Shown here in pieces: positions 1 through 5,224 of a stretch of DNA of 5,224 bases; within the stretch, counting starts at the first letter, position 1; the number at the start of each line of letters is the position of its first letter. This DNA comes from Puniceicoccales bacterium (lineage in GTDB: Bacteria; Verrucomicrobiota; Verrucomicrobiia; Opitutales; JAIRLM01): NCBI GenBank assembly GCA_031282565.1, contig JAITDL010000028.1, positions 1 through 5,224 of the forward strand, given 5' to 3'. The translations under genes and the position numbers were made by a program. The notes under the pieces are model-generated. The model did not search any database. It worked only from the letters and a program-made list of their open reading frames with translations, and was not told the origin of the DNA.

Positions 1-5
1 AAAAC

Positions 6-638
6 TTGCATGTTCCGTCTGCCAAGCTATGTGTTGGTCAAATGCCCCCAGTGTCCGATGTTCCGGCGACTACGACCACAGGTGCCGATGGTGCCGCCAA
101 GGGAGGAGCCGAAGAGAAAAGGGGAATTATTTCATACGTAGTCTCCTGTGTTGTGGCAGTTGTAACATTTGCGGCCGGTGCATTTATCATGGTCGCCGCC
201 GTTTTGTGGGCAACAACTCCCGTCGCCTTTGCCTGCCTAATTATTTTGAGCACAATTGTATGGCAGCTGTCGTTCATCTACTACTCATGCTACGCACATG
301 TGAAATCGCTTGGTGAGGCGAATGAAATTGCCGAACAGATTAATCCAGCCAACGCCGCATCGATTGCCAAGATGCGTTCGTCAAAAATTAAAATGTGGGT
401 AGCTCTCGCTGTTTCGTGCGTCGCCATACTGCTTACTGCGGCACTTGGCGGCGTGCTAATCCTAATCACGAGGGGTTGCGTCAATGGTTCTGCGGCATTC
501 ATATGTGGACTCATTGGAGCCATCATATGCGGAGCATTGCCAAGTTGTTGCCACGGAATTTACTCCTGGGTTCTGTCGATGATCATGGGCGATTGCCGGG
601 GCTTGGCCTTCGATGGCGAAGGGACTGGTAGCGTGTAA
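6..638 (+). CDS. Predicted four-helix membrane protein of unknown function, Inc-like layout
   Basis: No enzyme family is recognised. The reading frame is open to the window edge, so the gene may begin upstream. In-window starts are TTG at 6 and ATG at 42, and neither has a visible Shine-Dalgarno. Counting from position 6, residues 1-40 are polar and rich in Thr, Ala and Gly, with a charged AEEKR stretch at the end. Two hydrophobic hairpins follow, about residues 41-68/71-95 and 129-155/162-192, separated by a polar, helix-prone linker (about 98-128, with Glu, Asn and Lys). A short acidic, Gly-rich tail ends the protein. Eleven Cys residues are spread through it. A polar N-terminus plus bilobed hydrophobic domains is the layout of chlamydial inclusion membrane (Inc) proteins, which are type III secretion substrates. 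That resemblance is architectural only, and an ordinary inner-membrane protein is equally possible. The coding call is firm; the function is unknown. Confidence 0.75.
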   Translation: MHVPSAKLCVGQMPPVSDVPATTTTGADGAAKGGAEEKRGIISYVVSCVVAVVTFAAGAFIMVAAVLWATTPVAFACLIILSTIVWQLSFIYYSCYAHVKSLGEANEIAEQINPANAASIAKMRSSKIKMWVALAVSCVAILLTAALGGVLILITRGCVNGSAAFICGLIGAIICGALPSCCHGIYSWVLSMIMGDCRGLAFDGEGTGSV

Positions 639-645
639 ATTTCTC

Positions 646-674
646 TTGACAAACAATTTATCCAGCTGTAGGCC
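646..674 (+). promoter_or_regulatory. Possible promoter with consensus -35 TTGACA
   Basis: A perfect TTGACA lies at 646-651, eight bases after the stop of the upstream gene and about 33 bases before the ATG at 684. A 17-base spacer puts the -10 region at 669-674 (TAGGCC), which matches the consensus poorly. The same nine bases, TTGACAAAC, recur in front of rnpB. The -35 call rests on that recurrence and on the position; the -10 is weak. Confidence 0.35.
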
Positions 675-683
675 GCCTCCACA

Positions 684-1115
684 ATGAGTGTAAAAACACA
701 GCTGGCAACTGTTTTGGTCGAGAGACTACTGCAATCCGATGGCGGCTACGATATTTTGATTACGGATGTGAGGGTTCTTAACCGTAACTATAAGATTGCA
801 ACTGTCGATATTGGTGGTGTTGCATATTTTGCTGTTTGTATTAGCGTCGCTTGGCTTAGAAGACTTGGCGAACGCGGTGTGCATAAATTGTGTGAGTTCG
901 TTGCCAGTTCTATGGATGCCAGAGTTGATTCCTATATATCTATAGTGCTAGAAAATGGCGAAGTAAGTGATTCCAGTTTTGCGGACAGGGTGTGCGACGC
1001 AATTGTTGCCGATGTTTCTGGAGTGCTGGAGGATGGCCAGGATATTGAGCTGACATACGAAGAGGAAGAGGAAGAAGAGGATAGCGCAGAGGGTGATGCG
1101 GTGATTGCATATTGA
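684..1115 (+). CDS. Small uncharacterised protein with acidic poly-Glu C-terminal tail
   Basis: This 143-residue protein is not recognised. The ATG at 684 is chosen as the first start after the upstream stop and after a TTGACA box; the bases before it (GCCTCCACA) are not a Shine-Dalgarno. Residues 1-110 read as a mixed alpha/beta soluble domain: an amphipathic N-terminal helix (about 4-17), strand-like stretches (about 22-32 and 36-52), a helix (about 57-76), a strand (about 82-90) and a further helix (about 97-114). There is no signal peptide and no clear membrane segment. The C-terminus is strongly acidic, with seven consecutive Glu at 126-132 followed by Asp, and a short hydrophobic end. 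The fold order loosely recalls small chaperone-like or adaptor proteins, but no motif supports that. It is separated from the upstream membrane-protein gene by 45 bases. Its own promoter is possible, and so is co-transcription. Confidence 0.7.
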   Translation: MSVKTQLATVLVERLLQSDGGYDILITDVRVLNRNYKIATVDIGGVAYFAVCISVAWLRRLGERGVHKLCEFVASSMDARVDSYISIVLENGEVSDSSFADRVCDAIVADVSGVLEDGQDIELTYEEEEEEEDSAEGDAVIAY

Positions 1116-1150
1116 CCATCGTCGCCGCTACCTCGTCGGATTTTTTGTGA
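1116..1150 (+). terminator. Possible weak terminator (T6 tract after GC-rich DNA)
   Basis: A GC-rich stretch directly after the stop codon is followed by six T at 1141-1146. The only stem I can draw just before the tract is three base pairs (CCG/CGG), so a true intrinsic terminator is doubtful. It is listed because it separates the 684-1115 gene from the rnpB promoter region. Confidence 0.2.
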
Positions 1151-1180
1151 ACTATTTTCCATGATGCCGCCACAAATCAT

Positions 1181-1209
1181 TTGACAAACTTGCCGCCGCA
1201 TGTCATCGG
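1181..1209 (+). promoter_or_regulatory. Likely rnpB promoter, -35 TTGACA
   Basis: A perfect TTGACA lies at 1181-1186. A 17-base spacer places the -10 hexamer at 1204-1209 (CATCGG), a poor match. The predicted transcription start is then near 1216, which coincides with the 5' strand of the RNase P RNA P1 helix (TGAGGGG, 1215-1221). That agreement is the main support. The nonamer TTGACAAAC is identical to the one at 646. Confidence 0.5.
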
Positions 1210-1212
1210 CCA

Positions 1213-1586
1213 GGTGAGGGGAAGGCGCCCGCTCGCCGAGAAATCTGCGGGAGGAAAGTCCGGACATCGCAGGGCAGGATTCCCGGTGAAAGCCGGGGCA
1301 GAGCGTCGAAATACGTTCTGACGGCCAGTGTAACAGAAAACAAACCGCCGGCGAAGGTCGGCAAGGGTGAAATGGTGGGGTAAGAGCCCACCGCGCCGTC
1401 GAGCAATCGCGGTGGCACTATAAACCCAATCCGATGCAAGGCAAAATAGGGAGCTGGGCTGCCCGTCCTAGAGCTCCGGGTATGCCGCACCGGCCGCCGG
1501 AAACGGCGCCGGAGTCTCCCAAAAGGAGGCTAGATGAATGGGCGCACGCCGGAAACGGCGCACAGAATCCGGCTTACCCCTCAAAT
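1213..1586 (+). ncRNA. rnpB: RNase P RNA (type A-like)
   Basis: This is the catalytic RNA of ribonuclease P, which removes 5' leaders from precursor tRNAs. Conserved core segments appear in the right order: GAGGAAAGTCCGGAC at 1251-1265 (P4 5' strand), AACAG and AAACCGCC around 1332-1349, the GGTAAGAGCCCACCGC block at 1379-1394, GCAAGGCAAAATAGG at 1436-1450, TAGATGAATGG at 1531-1541 and ACAGAATCCGGCTTA at 1562-1576 (P4 3' strand). The ends are set by P1, TGAGGGG (1215-1221) pairing with CCCCTCA (1577-1583). P2 pairs GCGCCC (1225-1230) with GGGCGC (1540-1545). P15 pairs 1450-1455 with 1472-1477. A GAAA-capped hairpin at 1490-1512 fits P18, and GTCTCC/GGAGGC (1514-1519/1525-1530) resembles P19. 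One more GAAA hairpin lies at 1547-1560. The length of about 370 nt is normal. The 3' end overlaps the ATG of the next reading frame. Confidence 0.97.
1495..1561 (+). repeat. 15-nt hairpin sequence present twice within rnpB
   Basis: The 15-mer CGCCGGAAACGGCGC occurs exactly at 1495-1509 and 1547-1561. Each copy can fold as a 4-5 bp GC stem capped by a GAAA tetraloop. The first is the tip of the P18-like helix; the second sits between the P2 and P4 3' strands. Convergent use of a stable GNRA stem or a local duplication could explain it. Confidence 0.6.
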
Positions 1587-2973
1587 CCCGGCAAAATTTT
1601 TGATTGATTGGAAAAGTTTTGACGGCCGTAAAATTTTCATTCAAACTCTATCTGTGAGCCTTAGATCAGTTTCAGATGTGGAACTATGTTCCTTTATCCC
1701 GCCATTAAATTGTGACCAGCAGGAAGAAATTTCCGAATGCGATGACATTGCCGAGGCGGAAGCTAATTCGCATGTTAGGAGTGCGGCTGATGCGCCACAC
1801 CCACGTGGCGGCGATTTTGGCAGTGCTACATGCGAAGGCAAATGGGATTTTGACGACAGTTTTTGGCAAAAATTATTGGGTAGCGGAGCAGCGCTAGCTG
1901 GCACCGCGGAATACATGGAAGACGGACAAGTTCCATGCCCATTCGACGTAAACAACACAATGCCAAGTAGCTTTGCTGAGCAGTTACGGCACATGGTGCA
2001 GTCCGGAGAGACGCTGCCAAAATCATCCAATGGGCGCCTGCGCGTAATATGTTTGAACTCAGTTAGGCATTTGCCGGAGAAGGAATTTTCCATACGACTC
2101 ATGGAACTTTTGGCCGACCGCGGCATCGACTGCTGCATCTGCGATGAAAATTCAATAAAATTTATCAGACAGATCAATCCGGACTTCATTATCAATTTCT
2201 GGGAGCATGAACTTGCGCGGCCATCGGCAGACATCCCTTCTGCTGCAATAGTTTGGTCAAAGGACCATCGACTTAATTCGACAGTTAGCTACGATGCCAT
2301 TTTCTACGCGACCGATGACGCAGATGCCATTAAAAAAACTGCAGCAGCGCGCGGGAAGAATCCACATATACTGCCATTTGATTTGTCGGTTAAAAAAACT
2401 GAATTTTACGACGGTCCAAAGCAGAGACTTTTCTACGCCAGCGTGAATTGGGATCGGCGCCGCGGCAAACTCTATGTGCCACTCTACAAGCTACTCGATG
2501 CAACAGGCTATTTCGACGCCTATGGTCCCGAAGGCAGCTGGAAAGGGAAAGTGAAGAATTCCTATCGCGGGCTTATAACGAACAGGAATGACGAATTACT
2601 AAAAACAGCCCAACGGGCAGGAGTTGTTCTGACTCTACACAGCGATGGAGCGCTTAACATCGGAACGCAATCGTCGCGCGTTTTTGAGGCGGCTGCGGCA
2701 TCGGCGGTGATCATCAGTGACCGACACCCATTCATAGTGAAACATTTCGGAGATTCTGTGCTCTACGTTGATCAAAATTCAGGTACGGGGAAGATGTTCC
2801 AACAGATCGATGGCCACATGCGGTGGATTTTGGCTAATCAGGAAAAGGCAAAGGAGTTGGCGCGCCGATCCCATGAAATTTTCATCGAAAAATTTGTCCT
2901 GGACATTGAGGCAGACAAAATTGCGGCCAAAATTGGCGAAATTGTTGCCCAAAAGGCTGTGAAAGCCCGTTGA
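1534..2973 (+). CDS. CgeB-like GT-B glycosyltransferase (start uncertain, overlaps rnpB)
   Basis: This is a predicted cytosolic glycosyltransferase that transfers a sugar from an activated donor; the acceptor is unknown. Counting from the outer ATG at 1534, residues 168-285 form an N-terminal Rossmann-like domain (RLRVICLNS, then FIINFWEHE and AAIVWSKDH). Residues 297-470 form the C-terminal domain, with LFYASVNWDRRR, FDAYGP, TLHSDGALNIGTQSSRVFEAA (Glu385), SAVIISDRHPF, FGDSVLYVD and a closing helix MRWILANQEKAKELARRSHEIF. This is the pattern of the Glyco_trans_1_2/CgeB group. Residues about 22-165 are unrecognised and rich in Asp, Glu and Ser. A stop codon lies just upstream. The ATG at 1534 has an AGGAGG four bases away, but both lie inside rnpB, so the first 17 codons are also RNase P RNA. 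Alternatives are TTG at 1600, GTG at 1654 or 1678, and ATG at 1915. The function class is fairly sure; the start is not. Confidence 0.82.
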   Translation: MNGRTPETAHRIRLTPQIPAKFLIDWKSFDGRKIFIQTLSVSLRSVSDVELCSFIPPLNCDQQEEISECDDIAEAEANSHVRSAADAPHPRGGDFGSATCEGKWDFDDSFWQKLLGSGAALAGTAEYMEDGQVPCPFDVNNTMPSSFAEQLRHMVQSGETLPKSSNGRLRVICLNSVRHLPEKEFSIRLMELLADRGIDCCICDENSIKFIRQINPDFIINFWEHELARPSADIPSAAIVWSKDHRLNSTVSYDAIFYATDDADAIKKTAAARGKNPHILPFDLSVKKTEFYDGPKQRLFYASVNWDRRRGKLYVPLYKLLDATGYFDAYGPEGSWKGKVKNSYRGLITNRNDELLKTAQRAGVVLTLHSDGALNIGTQSSRVFEAAAASAVIISDRHPFIVKHFGDSVLYVDQNSGTGKMFQQIDGHMRWILANQEKAKELARRSHEIFIEKFVLDIEADKIAAKIGEIVAQKAVKAR

Positions 2974-2974
2974 A

Positions 2975-3063
2975 AAATCCTTGCGGGATCCAACATTTTC
3001 CTGCCATTTTGCCGAGCTGCGGATGTCGTGACACGTTGCGTCATGGCGCGGTGGCAAATTTTT
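2975..3063 (+). terminator. Possible terminator / structured leader between glycosyltransferase and symporter genes
   Basis: This 94-base gap holds several inverted repeats. ATCCT/GGGAT with a 3-nt loop lies just after the stop (about 2977-2990). TGACAC/GCGTCA with one mismatch and a GTT loop is at 3029-3043. An outer stem, TTTGCC (3008-3013) with GGCAAA (3053-3058), encloses the latter and is followed directly by five T at 3059-3063. The outer stem plus T tract could terminate the upstream transcript. It also ends four bases before the symporter ATG, so it could instead affect translation. Confidence 0.35.
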
Positions 3064-3067
3064 ATTT

Positions 3068-4375
3068 ATGGATAAGTTCCTCAGTGTTTTGGTTGTGTGG
3101 ATTGTAACTCCGATCCTGCTGCTTTCGTCGATTTACATGTCGCTGCGCCTGGGGTGGCCGCAGTTTACTAGGCTTGGCCAGGCATTTCGACGCGTATTGG
3201 CCGACAGCGGCAGCAGCAAGCGTTTTGGAAATTTTTCAGCGGTGGCTGTCATCGTCGGCGGAAATCTCGGAGCCGGAACGATTGCCGGGACAGCCCTGGC
3301 CATCAGGACCGGTGGGCCTGGAGCGATCCTGTGGATGGTTGCGGTGGCGCTTCTTGGAGGAGTCATAAAGCTGTCCTGTGCGTCGCTTGGGGTATTTTAT
3401 CAGGAGCCAAATGGTAGGGGCGGACGCATGGGCGGGGCTATGTTTTACATGGCCAAGGGGTTAAACTCATTTCCAATGGGCGCCATCTACTGCGTTTTAC
3501 TGGTCGGTGCCGCGCTATCAGTTGGCAATCTCGTGCAAATAAATGCATTCGTGTCATCGCTGCCGAAGGCGATGCCTGCGGGACAACCAATTGCAGTCCT
3601 GCTACTTGCCGTGCCGGCGGCATTTATTCTCTGCGGAAGTCTGCGGCGTTTTTCAAAATTCATGACCGTATCAATCCCGATTCTCGGCTGCGTCTACATC
3701 GCAATCTGCTGCTGCGGGATTTTGCTTCTGCGCGGCAACGTAGTTCCAGTCATGAAAAGCATTTTCCGGGCAGCATTTTCACCGACGGCGATGGCCGGCG
3801 GAGCCGGCGGAGCAGCCATCCTTGCCACCATCCAATCCGGTATCTCCAGAGGACTTTTTGCAACGGACATCGGTCTCGGCCTAGCCGCCATAGCACACGG
3901 CGAAGTGAGCGGCGGCAAGCTGCCAATGGAAAGCCATGCCCGCGAGCAGGGTGCCATCGCCCTCCTGTCTCCGCTAATAGTCGCCGTCATCTGCGCAATC
4001 ACAGGGATTTTAATACTCTGCGCCGCACCGAATTTCAGCCAGTGCGCGAGCGAAATATGCGTGCAAACATTTTCCATAGCATACCGCAGTCCATTGGCAG
4101 GCTGGCTCGTCCCAGTTACGATCTACTGCTTCGCCCTGACGACTATGGTGGCCTGGGCCTGGTTCGCCGAGCACGCTTTCTATTTTTTTAGAACTCCAAA
4201 ATTGCGCACAGTTTTTCGCGCGATTTTCATCGGCATAATGCCGGTTGGGGCCTTCATGCACAGCACGTTGCCGTGGACGATCGCCGACGGCTGCATCGCC
4301 GGTCTGCTGCTGACAAATGTCCTGGCCATAGTGCTGCTGCGTAGAAAAATAGAGGCAATTTATCGCGAAAAGTAG
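3068..4375 (+). CDS. Sodium:alanine/glycine symporter family protein (AgcS/AlsT)
   Basis: This predicted inner-membrane transporter couples Na+ entry to uptake of a small neutral amino acid, probably alanine or glycine. The 435 residues contain about ten hydrophobic segments, beginning at 6-27. Family hallmarks appear in order: GGNLGAGTIAGTALAIRTGGPGA (65-86, split as GGNLGAGTIAG and the following GGPGA), GGAMFYMAKGL (122-132), GISRGLFATDIGLG (258-271) followed by AIAH (274-277), and FALTTMVAWAWFAEHAFYFF (355-374). The length is near the short end of the family. The usual FSNEAGxGSAP stretch reads FATDIGLGLAA here, so substrate preference may differ. ATG 3068 is the first start and is followed by a normal first helix; it has no Shine-Dalgarno and sits after a T-rich stretch. 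The gene is isolated by 94 and 166 bases from its neighbours and could be its own unit. The family call is strong; the exact substrate is inferred. Confidence 0.92.
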   Translation: MDKFLSVLVVWIVTPILLLSSIYMSLRLGWPQFTRLGQAFRRVLADSGSSKRFGNFSAVAVIVGGNLGAGTIAGTALAIRTGGPGAILWMVAVALLGGVIKLSCASLGVFYQEPNGRGGRMGGAMFYMAKGLNSFPMGAIYCVLLVGAALSVGNLVQINAFVSSLPKAMPAGQPIAVLLLAVPAAFILCGSLRRFSKFMTVSIPILGCVYIAICCCGILLLRGNVVPVMKSIFRAAFSPTAMAGGAGGAAILATIQSGISRGLFATDIGLGLAAIAHGEVSGGKLPMESHAREQGAIALLSPLIVAVICAITGILILCAAPNFSQCASEICVQTFSIAYRSPLAGWLVPVTIYCFALTTMVAWAWFAEHAFYFFRTPKLRTVFRAIFIGIMPVGAFMHSTLPWTIADGCIAGLLLTNVLAIVLLRRKIEAIYREK

Positions 4376-4541
4376 TTCCTGGCCGGTCTGGCAGTTTATT
4401 TTGCGGCGCCGCGGTGCAGTGTTTCGCCGCTAGCAAAACGTAATTTCGCGGCGCCTCTAGGTTTTCGTGGCCGATCTGCTGCCATGGGCGGTCTCACGTG
4501 TCTTGACATCCAGCGGCTGCGCAATTTGACTCGGCGCGCCG
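4376..4541 (+). other. 166-bp intergenic region before cmk
   Basis: No convincing gene lies here. It contains the hairpin-forming repeats at 4403-4455, a TTGACA at 4502-4507 that could be a -35 element (a 17-base spacer gives TTTGAC, a poor -10), and the 10-bp palindrome CGGCGCGCCG at 4532-4541 directly before the candidate ATG at 4542. A 41-codon frame (4484-4609) crosses its end but has no coding features. Confidence 0.5.
4403..4455 (+). promoter_or_regulatory. Alternative hairpins (GCGGCG / CGCCGC / GCGGCG) downstream of symporter gene
   Basis: GCGGCG at 4403-4408, CGCCGC at 4425-4430 and GCGGCG at 4448-4453 form two mutually exclusive 6-bp stems that share the middle segment. The flanking 8-mer GCGGCGCC is an exact direct repeat (4403-4410 and 4448-4455). 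The second stem is followed by TCTAGGTTTT, so a terminator or attenuator between the symporter gene and cmk is possible but unproven. Confidence 0.35.
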
Positions 4542-5224
4542 ATGTCCATGTGTCTTCCGCTATTGCTGCTACTGCTTGTGCCGGCAAAATTTTTGTCGGC
4601 GGCCATTGACTACGGCGCGTTCACGACCTATGGCTCATTCGAGGATTTGCGTCTGGAGCACGAATTGCAAGTGATGGACGAACTGTTTGGCGCGCCAAAT
4701 AGGCTAACACCAAATGGTTCTGACTTTGTAACCGTCGCCATTGACGGCGCCGCCGGGTCCGGAAAGACGTCAACGGCGAAGGCTTTGGCGGAAAGATGCG
4801 GCTTTGCATTTGCTTCCACCGGAGAGCACTATCGCGTTTTGGCTCGGCTTTTCATCGACGAGGGCATTGGAGCCGCCGATGAGGCGGCAATGGCGAGGCG
4901 GCTAATTGCGCTGCGGCCTTCGACAATTTTTACCGGCAACTGCGCCCACATCGCATTTTCGGGAAGAATTTACGGAGAAGATCGCCTGCGGAGTGCAGAA
5001 GTCAATGGAGCCGTGTCAAAGTACGCAGCAGTCGCCGCGCTGAGAAATTTCCTGTGCAGCTACCAGAGGCAATTGCCAGCCATTGCCATGGCGGCCGGGT
5101 TTCGCGGGATAGTGCTGGAGGGGAGGGATGTAACATCCGTTGTGTTCCCCGACGCCGATTTACGTGCCTACTTGCACGTTGATGTCGATGAGCGGAAGCG
5201 GCGCAGAGCCGGCGAAGGTCTAGT
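4542..5224 (+). CDS. cmk: (d)CMP kinase, 3'-truncated by the window, with N-terminal extension
   Basis: Cytidylate kinase phosphorylates CMP and dCMP with ATP in pyrimidine nucleotide metabolism. The frame is open from 4530 past the right edge; 227 residues are visible from ATG 4542. Family features in order: VTVAIDG leading into the P-loop GAAGSGKT (69-76, Lys75), STGEHYR (92-98, equivalent to the CMP-binding DTGAMYR), RSAEV (150-154), the VSKYAA segment with Ser159, Arg168, the QR pair (175-176), LEGRDVTSVVFPDA (192-205) and the lid start DERKRRRAGE (216-225). The family usually starts just before VTVAIDG. Here ATG 4674 (or GTG 4671) would give about a 20-residue lead, while ATG 4542 adds 44 more, including a leucine-rich stretch (MCLPLLLLLLVPA) that resembles a signal peptide. 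No start has a Shine-Dalgarno. The 4542 start is the outer bound, kept because the frame stays open with coding-like composition. The enzyme call is strong; the start is uncertain. Confidence 0.9.
   Translation, partial: MSMCLPLLLLLLVPAKFLSAAIDYGAFTTYGSFEDLRLEHELQVMDELFGAPNRLTPNGSDFVTVAIDGAAGSGKTSTAKALAERCGFAFASTGEHYRVLARLFIDEGIGAADEAAMARRLIALRPSTIFTGNCAHIAFSGRIYGEDRLRSAEVNGAVSKYAAVAALRNFLCSYQRQLPAIAMAAGFRGIVLEGRDVTSVVFPDADLRAYLHVDVDERKRRRAGEGL
4686..4699. repeat. 14-bp perfect palindrome TTTGGCGCGCCAAA
   Basis: The sequence reads the same on both strands over 14 bases. Its GGCGCGCC core also occurs at 4533-4540, within the 10-bp palindrome 4532-4541. The two cores are 156 bases apart and bracket the N-terminal extension of cmk. 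It may be a protein-binding site or chance in GC-rich DNA. Confidence 0.5.

Noticed and set aside
29..316. 95-codon frame overlapping the left-edge membrane protein gene
   Set aside because: Its Arg- and Cys-rich product has no domain logic, while the overlapping frame gives well-formed membrane helices.
932..1490. Minus-strand frames opposite the acidic-tail gene and rnpB
   Set aside because: The poly-Ser run is the complement of poly-Glu codons, and the other frame is the complement of structural RNA; neither shows protein features.
1619..1654. TTGACG as a promoter for the glycosyltransferase gene
   Set aside because: No acceptable -10 at 16-18 bases; the best T/A-rich hexamer is too far away.
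1641..2234. 197-codon open frame on the minus strand
   Set aside because: It lies opposite the glycosyltransferase gene, and its product is Ser- and Cys-rich without any domain; it is an antisense shadow.
4484..4609. 41-codon plus-strand frame before cmk
   Set aside because: No Shine-Dalgarno, no recognisable motif, and it overlaps the in-frame cmk extension in another frame.
1..5224. Search for CRISPR arrays, tRNAs, insertion sequences and defence genes
   Set aside because: No regularly spaced repeats, no cloverleaf-like sequence, no transposase or nuclease motifs were seen by eye on either strand.

Overview
The window looks like bacterial chromosome of about half G+C. All supported genes are on the + strand, and no mobile element, integrase, CRISPR array or tRNA is visible. 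The taxonomic signal is limited. The small membrane protein at the left edge has the bilobed hydrophobic layout seen in chlamydial inclusion-membrane-like proteins, the protein genes mostly lack a Shine-Dalgarno sequence, and the RNase P RNA appears to lack the L15 GGU tRNA-binding motif. Together these hint at the PVC group (Chlamydiota or Verrucomicrobiota, perhaps host-associated), but this is inference and not proof.

Layout: (1) 6-638, possibly cut at the left edge, a predicted four-helix membrane protein of unknown function with two hydrophobic hairpins. (2) 684-1115, a small unrecognised soluble protein with an acidic poly-Glu tail. (3) about 1213-1586, the RNase P RNA gene rnpB, the most certain feature here, preceded by a TTGACA box at the right distance. 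(4) 1534-2973, a CgeB-like GT-B glycosyltransferase whose apparent ATG lies inside the 3' part of rnpB, so its true start is unresolved. (5) 3068-4375, an AgcS/AlsT-type sodium:amino-acid symporter. (6) 4542 to the right edge, a 3'-truncated (d)CMP kinase gene (cmk) with an unusual N-terminal extension.

The genes do not form one obvious pathway: RNA processing (rnpB), sugar transfer, amino-acid uptake and pyrimidine nucleotide metabolism lie side by side and are probably several transcription units. The points most worth a second look are the rnpB/glycosyltransferase overlap, where a perfect Shine-Dalgarno plus ATG coincides with a conserved RNase P RNA segment, the Inc-like membrane protein with its orphan neighbour, and the leader-like extension on cmk, which contains GGCGCGCC palindromes. 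I do not see a defence system or a clear novel multi-gene system.
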